8,538 bases of DNA from a bacterium (GTDB taxonomy: Bacteria > Patescibacteriota > Minisyncoccia > Phycocordibacterales > UBA10002), in contig JAUSFR010000039.1 of the NCBI GenBank assembly GCA_030649775.1, forward strand, positions 1-8,538, given 5' to 3'. Below the pieces are notes generated by a model. The model did no database searches and was not told the DNA's origin. It worked only from the letters and a program-made list of their open reading frames with translations. Positions 5,248 through 8,538 of this stretch are shown here, piece by piece. The translations under genes and the position numbers were made by a program. Numbering within the stretch: the stretch's first letter is position 1; each line of letters opens with the position of its first letter.

Positions 5248-5263
5248 GGGTGTTTACTATAGT
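5234..5263 (+). promoter_or_regulatory. Strong promoter inside the truB 3' end
   Basis: TTGACT (5234-5239), 18-bp spacer, TATAGT (5258-5263). It straddles the truB stop codon and faces a region with no convincing gene. The -10 lies at the centre of a perfect 14-base palindrome, TTTACTATAGTAAA (5253-5266), which could be an operator. Predicted start about 5270. Confidence 0.65.
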
Positions 5264-5269
5264 AAAAGC

Positions 5270-5420
5270 TCTTGGGCACCGAAGTACAAAGATGTCAGGA
5301 CGTGTTGGTAGGATGTCGAGCCACAGAACCCGAAGTTTTTATCTTTTCCGTCGGGGGAGGCGAACGCATTATCCGACAAGTTGCCCTTATCAGTGACTCG
5401 CCATGGGTCACTGATTTTTT
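5270..5420 (+). ncRNA. Candidate small non-coding RNA (about 150 nt)
   Basis: This stretch lies between a near-consensus promoter and an intrinsic terminator on the same strand, with no convincing gene inside. Possible structure: GGGCA (5274-5278) with TGCCC (5382-5386) as a closing helix, the hairpin GTCGG/CCGAC (5350-5354 and 5373-5377), and the terminator stem. GATGTC occurs twice (near 5291 and 5311) and CCGAAGT twice (near 5279 and 5331). I could not match it to SRP RNA (no GGAAGGAAGC loop), tmRNA or RNase P. An alternative is a 34-codon Arg-rich frame (5292-5396, MSGRVGRMSSHRTRSF...) without a ribosome binding site. The 3' end is antisense to the last codons of the hydrolase gene. Confidence 0.5.
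5389..5420 (+). terminator. Intrinsic terminator of the candidate small RNA
   Basis: Perfect 9-bp arms ATCAGTGAC (5389-5397) and GTCACTGAT (5407-5415), 9-nt loop, then T6 (5415-5420). No T-run on the minus strand, so it serves plus-strand transcripts only. It overlaps the stop codon of the convergent hydrolase gene (5408-5410). Confidence 0.85.
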
Positions 5421-6250
5421 AGAAACTTCTTGATTTCTTTGTAGACCTTCGGTTCAATGGATTTGTTGAAGCCGAAATGCCCTCCGGTGCGCAGGGTGAT
5501 GAGTTTTGCACCAACTTTTTCGGTGAATTTTTTGGTATAGGAATAGGGAACACAGGTGTCGTCTTGGGCGTGGAAGATGAGGAGCTTCTTGCCGTCAAAA
5601 TTTCTACCCCCTCGCCTCGAAGACTCGGCACTCCCCCTTAGAAAAGGGGGAGGAAGGAGGAGGGAAACTGGACTGTAAAACTCGTTACGACTCAAACGAT
5701 TCCAATTCTTTTTTGAAAAACGGTAACTGTTGCCGAATCCTATGGGAAGAAAGGCACCGAGCTCCCCCATCGGCTCGTCGGAAGGGGCTTCCCAGTCAAT
5801 GACCGGTGCGAACGCGACGGACTTCGTCACGCGCGGGTCGCGTGAACACAGTATTGCAGCTGGTCCGCCGAAACTGCCGCCGAAGATGAACAGCTTATAG
5901 CTTTTAGCTGATAGCTTATAGGAATTGCCAGTCCACAAGTCCTTAAAGCCTTTAGGGAGTTCGTCAATCACGTCAAGTATATCTTTTTCGGGAGAGTGTT
6001 TGAGAAATTCCCCACCGCTTTCCCATGTTCCGCGATAGCGGGGAAAGAAAACCCAGAAGCCTTTTTTTGACCAGAACTCCATTACTTCCTTCGCCTTCGG
6101 CGCACCGGGCATTCCGTGTGCGAGAATAATCACCTTAGCCGGCTTTTGAGCGCGGGAATTAAATCCTCCGCCTCGCGGACTCGGCACCTCCTTTCGGAAA
6201 GGAGGAAGAAACTCACAGACAATTTCTTTTTTAAATCGGGTGCGAAACAT
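5408..6250 (-). CDS. Alpha/beta hydrolase (S9/dienelactone-hydrolase-like)
   Basis: A 280-residue protein when started at the ATG at 6250 (the frame is open to 6325, but that part crosses a terminator). The oxyanion segment is HGMPGAP (45-51), the nucleophile elbow GGSFGG with S126, the acid in HAQDDTCVP (D230 or D231) and the base in GGHFGF (H258). The triad order and spacing fit serine hydrolases related to prolyl oligopeptidase C-terminal domains and dienelactone hydrolases; the substrate is unknown. No clear signal peptide. Three segments appear inserted by repeats: LPPFRKEVPSPRGGGF (about 14-30), SYKLSAKSYKL (110-120) and LPPPFLRGSAESSRRGGR (about 199-216). All are outside the catalytic motifs. 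Expression may depend on the structured RNA and terminator just upstream (6272-6448). Confidence 0.88.
   Translation of the reverse strand: MFRTRFKKEIVCEFLPPFRKEVPSPRGGGFNSRAQKPAKVIILAHGMPGAPKAKEVMEFWSKKGFWVFFPRYRGTWESGGEFLKHSPEKDILDVIDELPKGFKDLWTGNSYKLSAKSYKLFIFGGSFGGPAAILCSRDPRVTKSVAFAPVIDWEAPSDEPMGELGAFLPIGFGNSYRFSKKNWNRLSRNEFYSPVSLLLPPPFLRGSAESSRRGGRNFDGKKLLIFHAQDDTCVPYSYTKKFTEKVGAKLITLRTGGHFGFNKSIEPKVYKEIKKFLKNQ
5608..5656. repeat. In-gene palindromic repeat, copy A
   Basis: Contains CGCCTCGAAGACTCGGCAC followed by the hairpin CTCCCCCTT-AGAA-AAGGGGGAG (5631-5652) and GGAGGAAGG. It is inside the hydrolase gene and stays open in the gene's frame (PPPFLRGSAESSRRGGR). Confidence 0.8.
5891..5921. 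repeat. AGCTTATAG-type repeat inside the hydrolase gene
   Basis: Plus-strand AGCTTATAGCT is followed by TTTAGCTGATAGCTTATAG; the decamer AGCTTATAG occurs at both ends. It encodes SYKLSAKSYKL, a short internal peptide duplication just before the conserved strand leading to the nucleophile elbow. Confidence 0.6.
6163..6208. repeat. In-gene palindromic repeat, copy B
   Basis: Contains CGCCTCGCGGACTCGGCAC followed by the hairpin CCTCCTTT-CGG-AAAGGAGG (6187-6205) and GAAG. It aligns with copy A across its length, with compensating changes in the hairpin. In the hydrolase it reads LPPFRKEVPSPRGGG, a different reading frame of the repeat than in copy A. Confidence 0.8.
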
Positions 6251-6262
6251 AAAGATAGTTAT

Positions 6263-6268
6263 AGTATA
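6263..6268 (-). promoter_or_regulatory. Possible -10 element of the hydrolase gene
   Basis: TATACT on the minus strand, 12 bases before the ATG at 6250, would give a nearly leaderless mRNA. No -35 is visible; at that distance lies the terminator stem. The hydrolase may instead depend on readthrough from the upstream promoter (6420-6448). Confidence 0.3.
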
Positions 6269-6270
6269 CA

Positions 6271-6309
6271 AAATAAAAAGGGGAGTCGCGCCGTAGTACG
6301 CGACTCCCC
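6271..6309 (-). terminator. Strong intrinsic terminator upstream of the hydrolase
   Basis: Perfect 11-bp arms (6280-6290, GGGGAGTCGCG; 6299-6309, CGCGACTCCCC) with an 8-nt loop. The minus strand then reads TTTTTATTT (6279-6271). It ends transcripts running towards the hydrolase only 21 bases before its start codon, so it is either the end of a small RNA or an attenuator. Confidence 0.9.
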
Positions 6310-6413
6310 CCGACCACAAGGCCATCCGAAACAGAAGACTCCCTTGAGAAGGAATGTCTCATCTTCTCCGGGAGGGAACCCAGAACGGACGGCAGCGACA
6401 AGGTCAAAAAGCT
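6272..6413 (-). ncRNA. Candidate structured small RNA or hydrolase leader (about 140 nt)
   Basis: Bounded by a near-consensus promoter and a strong terminator. Possible fold, in plus coordinates: GCGACA (6395-6400) with TGTCGC (6413-6418); an 8-bp helix GCCATCCG (6321-6328) with CGGACGGC (6386-6393, one G-U on the transcript); an internal loop of 10 and 11 nt; then CTCCC (6339-6343) with GGGAG (6370-6374) and GAGAAG (6346-6351) with CTTCTC (6363-6368). This is a long rod with a large central bubble, broadly the layout of 6S RNA, but shorter and without a confirmed sequence match. The transcript segment that pairs in the apical rod could also pair with the terminator's 5' arm (both contain GGGAGTC), which would allow an on/off switch. 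Small RNA and riboswitch-like leader are both open. Confidence 0.5.
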
Positions 6414-6419
6414 GTCGCC

Positions 6420-6448
6420 AGTGTAGTACACTATACTCGAGACGTCAA
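6420..6448 (-). promoter_or_regulatory. Promoter of the structured RNA upstream of the hydrolase
   Basis: Minus strand TTGACG (6448-6443), 17-bp spacer, TACACT (6425-6420). The -10 is part of the palindrome AGTGTA-G-TACACT (6420-6432), a possible operator. Predicted start about 6413. Confidence 0.65.
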
Positions 6449-6510
6449 GTTTCTAATTTCCTCTAATTCTTTACAATACTCCCATAATTCATTATTCATT
6501 TTTTGTATGG

Positions 6511-6653
6511 ATCCCGTAGTAGAATTTCAGGTTACGGGGTCGGGTATTGTTCGGGAGGGTATCATTTGATTTGTTTACTATACGATATTGAGAATAATAG
6601 AAATTAAGGATAGTCCCCCGCAGAGGAGACGACCTGAAATTTCACTACGGGAT
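6511..6653. repeat. 21-base inverted repeat flanking 101 bases; right arm carries a start codon
   Basis: The left arm (6511-6531) starts ATCCCGTAGTAG and ends TTTCAGG; the right arm (6633-6653) is its reverse complement with two mismatches. The enclosed 101 bases (6532-6632) hold no gene and include GTTTACTATA (6573-6582), a string also present at the 5252 promoter. The right arm ends in the ATG of the gene at 6652. It could be a small palindromic mobile element or the stem of a leader RNA. Confidence 0.7.
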
Positions 6654-7221
6654 GGAACCAACCACAACCACACCAAGCGCATCGGGAAAGATTATCACCG
6701 CTCTTATTGTCGGACTTCTGGTCGGGTTCGCTATGGGAGTATTCTGGCAGAACCGTCGGACGAGCGTGGCGGTTAACAAGGAGGAAACAAAGGAGGTTTC
6801 AACCGAGCTTAGCGGTATGGGCGGAAAGGAGAGTATGGCTTTGGCGGAGGCGGGAGCGAAGAGTCTCGCTGGTGCGGGAGCGAAGGCGGAAACGAAGGAA
6901 ACCGAGACTGCGGTGGTCACCGGAGGACTCGTGGTTGCCGACCAGAAAGCGGGTTCTCTCGTGGAAATCAGCGGTGTTAACGCCAAGGAGACACTTTGGG
7001 TCGCGGTTCGTGAGGAAAAAGACGGGAACATTGGCAATATTCTCGGCGCGCAAAAAGTGTTCGCGGGTGCTGGACAGAAAGTGTCAGTTGAACTTCTTCG
7101 CCCGACAACTCCCGGAGGAACCTATCTCGTGACGGTCTATCGTGATGCCGGAAAGACGGACTTCAATTCGCATGAAGATGTGCTCGTTGAGGGAGTAGGA
7201 GGAAGATTTACCGCCCGATAA
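6652..7221 (+). CDS. Membrane-anchored protein with DUF7282-like domain
   Basis: A 189-residue protein with one N-terminal helix at about 14-31 (IITALIVGLLVGFAMGVF) acting as an uncleaved anchor or signal peptide. A low-complexity Ala/Glu/Lys/Gly linker follows at about 40-90. The C-terminal domain at about 94-180 contains VVADQKAGSLVEISGV, then LWVAVREEKDGNIGNILGAQ and VSVELLRPTTPGGTYLVTVYRD. This matches the pattern I recall for DUF7282 (V-x-DQ, VxVxxV, 'GNILG', 'VxLLRPT..G..Y'), a beta-sandwich domain common in secreted haloarchaeal proteins. Function is unknown; a surface location is likely. Its start codon lies in the arm of an inverted repeat and has no Shine-Dalgarno. The stop is 8 bases before tsaC, so the two are probably cotranscribed. 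Confidence 0.85.
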   Translation: MEPTTTTPSASGKIITALIVGLLVGFAMGVFWQNRRTSVAVNKEETKEVSTELSGMGGKESMALAEAGAKSLAGAGAKAETKETETAVVTGGLVVADQKAGSLVEISGVNAKETLWVAVREEKDGNIGNILGAQKVFAGAGQKVSVELLRPTTPGGTYLVTVYRDAGKTDFNSHEDVLVEGVGGRFTAR

Positions 7222-7229
7222 ATTACCTA

Positions 7230-7826
7230 ATGCCTTCCCGTCATCTCATTTCGGTTCTCAAAAAAGGTGGTCTTGCGGTTATTCCCACGGACACGCTCTA
7301 TGGAATAGTCTCTTCGGCGTGGAATAAAAAAGCGGTGGCAAGATTGTGCCTATTGCGACGAAAGACTTCCGGCAAACCCTTTATTATTCTCATTCGGAAT
7401 TCGGAACAGCTCCGCGAGTTTGGAGTACATCCGACTTTTTCTGAAGAAAAAGTGCTCGAGAAGGTCTGGCCGGGGAAGGTGAGTGTGGTATTTCCGTGTA
7501 AACGAAAAGACCTTGCGCATCTTCATCTTGGGACAAATTCGCTTGCGTTTCGGGTTCCACACTCACGCAAACTCCTAGCTCTTCTCCAGAAAACCGGTCC
7601 ACTTTTGGCTCCCAGCGCGAATCCCGAAGGCGCGCTTCCCGCGACCACGATTGCGGAGGCGAAAAAGTATTTTGGAGATGAAGTGGATTGGTACGAGAGC
7701 GCCGGCAGAAAAATGACGGGCAAGCCATCCACACTCATTTCGTTTGAAAATGAACGGATGAAGGTCCTGCGCGAGGGTGCGTTTTCAGTCCAGGAATATA
7801 GTCCCTCGGGGCAAGCCCCGAGGTAA
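7230..7826 (+). CDS. tsaC: Threonylcarbamoyl-AMP synthase (Sua5/YrdC/YciO family)
   Basis: Makes threonylcarbamoyl-adenylate from threonine, bicarbonate and ATP; TsaD then moves the group onto A37 of ANN-reading tRNAs to form t6A. Of 198 residues, GGLAVIPTDTLYGI (13-26) is the family signature. RRKTSGKPF (43-51) supplies basic nucleotide-binding residues, WPGKVSVVF (80-88) is the usual WPG-T strand, and SAN at 129-131 with KPSTLI near 164-170 completes the fold. It is the short single-domain form, without the Sua5 C-terminal domain. The last residues, SPSGQAPR, and the stop are encoded by the hairpin of a palindromic repeat. It starts 8 bases after the DUF7282-like gene, with no Shine-Dalgarno of its own. 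Confidence 0.94.
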   Translation: MPSRHLISVLKKGGLAVIPTDTLYGIVSSAWNKKAVARLCLLRRKTSGKPFIILIRNSEQLREFGVHPTFSEEKVLEKVWPGKVSVVFPCKRKDLAHLHLGTNSLAFRVPHSRKLLALLQKTGPLLAPSANPEGALPATTIAEAKKYFGDEVDWYESAGRKMTGKPSTLISFENERMKVLREGAFSVQEYSPSGQAPR

Positions 7827-7887
7827 TAGCGGAACTCGCTTCGCTCGTTCATGTGCATGGCGAAGCCACGCAGTATTGGACTATATT
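7795..7887. repeat. Palindromic repeat at the tsaC 3' end
   Basis: Outer arms AATATAGTCC (7795-7804) and GGACTATATT (7878-7887) are perfect. Inside, CCTCGGGGC-AA-GCCCCGAGG (7804-7823) is a perfect 9-bp hairpin immediately before the tsaC TAA stop. The centre contains further short inverted words (GCTTCGC, CATGTGCATG, GGCGAAGCC). The left arm and hairpin encode the tsaC C-terminus. Confidence 0.8.
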
Positions 7888-7950
7888 AGCTCCTCGGCTC
7901 GGAAATAGAAACTCAAGGCAGTTTCTATTTCCCTCGCTCTACGTCGCTAA
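7886..7950. repeat. Second palindrome in the tsaC downstream region
   Basis: GGAAATAGAAAC (7901-7912) and GTTTCTATTTCC (7921-7932) are perfect 12-bp arms around an 8-nt loop. They nest inside TTAGC (7886-7890) and GCTAA (7946-7950). It directly adjoins the repeat at 7795-7887, so 7795-7950 is a repeat block with no gene. Confidence 0.75.
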
Positions 7951-7951
7951 T

Positions 7952-7991
7952 AAAAAAAGCGCCACCCCCATGAACCTTGAAGGGTGGCGCT
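7952..7991 (-). terminator. Intrinsic terminator of the secreted-protein gene
   Basis: AGCGCCACCC (7958-7967) pairs with GGGTGGCGCT (7982-7991) around a 14-nt loop. On the minus strand the stem is followed by T7 (7958-7952). It lies 32 bases after the stop of the minus-strand gene at 8024. No T-run on the plus strand, so tsaC needs another end. Confidence 0.88.
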
Positions 7992-8023
7992 GTCAGAACC
8001 TCCTTTAAAGGTTGTGAGGAAAG

Positions 8024-8395
8024 TCAGAATGACTTTTGGATGGCAACGGTGAATCCTTGGACCTTTTCCGGAAAGGTTGCCACTCCACGCGGTGAATTGA
8101 GCCGAAGCTCAAGTTTGGGGGTGAGTTTGAAGGACTCATCCCTCATTTGAGTCGGCTTTCGGAGCTCCAATAACGCGAGACCGTTTGGTCCCGAGCCGAA
8201 GTTCGGCTCATTAGTGATGGTCGTCCACACATACCCGATGGCGATAATCCGCTTCCCCGGCGGAGCGATAAAGGTGGCCTGGAGCGCTTCCCCCGGTCTC
8301 GGAGAGCGGGAAATCGGAATGATAACGAGATTGGTCTCGCCTGCTTCCAGTTGTAAGCAGGCGGATAGTAGCGCGAGAAAACAGATTTTTTTCAT
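8024..8395 (-). CDS. Small secreted protein or lipoprotein of unknown function
   Basis: A 123-residue protein on the minus strand, not recognised. The frame is open to 8449, but the ATG at 8395 gives a proper signal sequence (MKKICFLALLSACLQLEAGE), so it is preferred. LSAC at 10-13 fits a lipobox, with C13 as the lipidation site; this would be short for a lipoprotein signal, and cleavage after LEA by signal peptidase I is the alternative. The mature part looks all-beta (NLVIIPISRSP, LQATFIAPPGKRIIAIGYVW, FKLTPKLELRLN, VQGFTVAIQKSF). It ends in the palindrome AAAGTCA/TGACTTT across the stop codon. Its leader contains GAGAAA-AATTA-TTTCTC (8429-8445). It has its own terminator and no partner in view. 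Confidence 0.72.
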   Translation of the reverse strand: MKKICFLALLSACLQLEAGETNLVIIPISRSPRPGEALQATFIAPPGKRIIAIGYVWTTITNEPNFGSGPNGLALLELRKPTQMRDESFKLTPKLELRLNSPRGVATFPEKVQGFTVAIQKSF

Positions 8396-8494
8396 ATCTG
8401 GATAGGAGCCACCTAGCCTTCCGAACGTGAGAAAAATTATTTCTCCCACTGCGAATTCAGAAGTCTAGGTTTACACTATCCTCAAGACTACTCT

Positions 8495-8522
8495 TTGCAA
8501 GAAAAGAATCAAGTGGTATAAA
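8495..8522 (+). promoter_or_regulatory. Promoter firing out of the right edge
   Basis: TTGCAA (8495-8500), 16-bp spacer, TATAAA (8517-8522). The predicted start near 8529 means its gene lies beyond the window. No coding start is seen before the edge. Confidence 0.5.
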
Positions 8523-8538
8523 AAAGCGTTTAGCCCGC

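Noticed and set aside
5292..5396. 34-codon Arg-rich reading frame inside the candidate small RNA
   Set aside because: No ribosome binding site, no known family, and its stop lies in the terminator stem; kept only as an alternative reading of the RNA.
5270..5420. Signal recognition particle RNA or tmRNA as identity of the small RNA
   Set aside because: The SRP GGAAGGAAGC-type loop and the tmRNA tRNA-like 3' end with CCA are both absent.
6231..6431. 66-codon minus-strand frame over the structured RNA
   Set aside because: It begins around the -10 element of the promoter, runs through the terminator, and has no protein-like pattern.
7795..7950. CRISPR-like or tRNA-like structure after tsaC
   Set aside because: There are two different single palindromes, no regularly spaced direct repeats, and no T-arm or acceptor stem.

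Overview
The window looks like a piece of chromosome from a small-genome bacterium of the Candidate Phyla Radiation (Patescibacteria), most likely a Parcubacteria-type lineage. This is inference. It rests on short, simple housekeeping proteins (a PUA-less TruB, a minimal TsaC, a 110-residue RRM protein), a short conserved gene set mixed with tiny unknown membrane proteins, almost no Shine-Dalgarno sequences, and many short palindromic repeats between and inside genes. I see no phage, transposase, CRISPR or tRNA gene.

Layout. Positions 1-1822 are minus strand: a DEDD-type 3'-5' exonuclease cut by the left edge, and hisS upstream of it. A divergent promoter region (1823-2038) separates hisS from a plus-strand RRM RNA-binding protein gene with a leader of about 120 nt. 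That gene shares a bidirectional terminator with a 57-residue membrane protein on the minus strand. Positions 2639-2939 hold no gene but a dense run of palindromes ahead of an ECF-type sigma factor (2940-3560). The sigma gene is followed by a two-helix membrane protein, a small His/Glu-rich protein on the minus strand, and truB.

Positions 5234-5420 contain a near-consensus promoter, about 150 nt without a convincing gene, and an intrinsic terminator: a candidate small RNA. Next come a minus-strand alpha/beta hydrolase (5408-6250) and, just upstream of it, a second stretch of the same kind (6272-6448): promoter, rod-like fold, strong terminator. This is either a second small RNA or an attenuated leader of the hydrolase. 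A 21-base inverted repeat then leads into a plus-strand pair, a membrane-anchored DUF7282-like protein and tsaC. A repeat block and a minus-strand terminator follow, then a secreted or lipoprotein gene, and a promoter firing out of the right edge.

How the genes fit together. Three genes serve tRNA or translation: hisS charges tRNA-His, truB makes pseudouridine 55, and tsaC makes the activated intermediate for t6A37. The ECF sigma factor and its membrane neighbour could form a surface-sensing pair, but that is only inferred from adjacency. The strongest theme is palindromic repeats that enter coding sequence. They supply the C-termini and stop codons of several genes (hisS, sigma factor, 3667-4059 protein, tsaC) and the start codon of one (6652). 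They also sit in frame inside truB and, at least three times, inside the hydrolase. The two bracketed non-coding transcripts are the best candidates for something undescribed.
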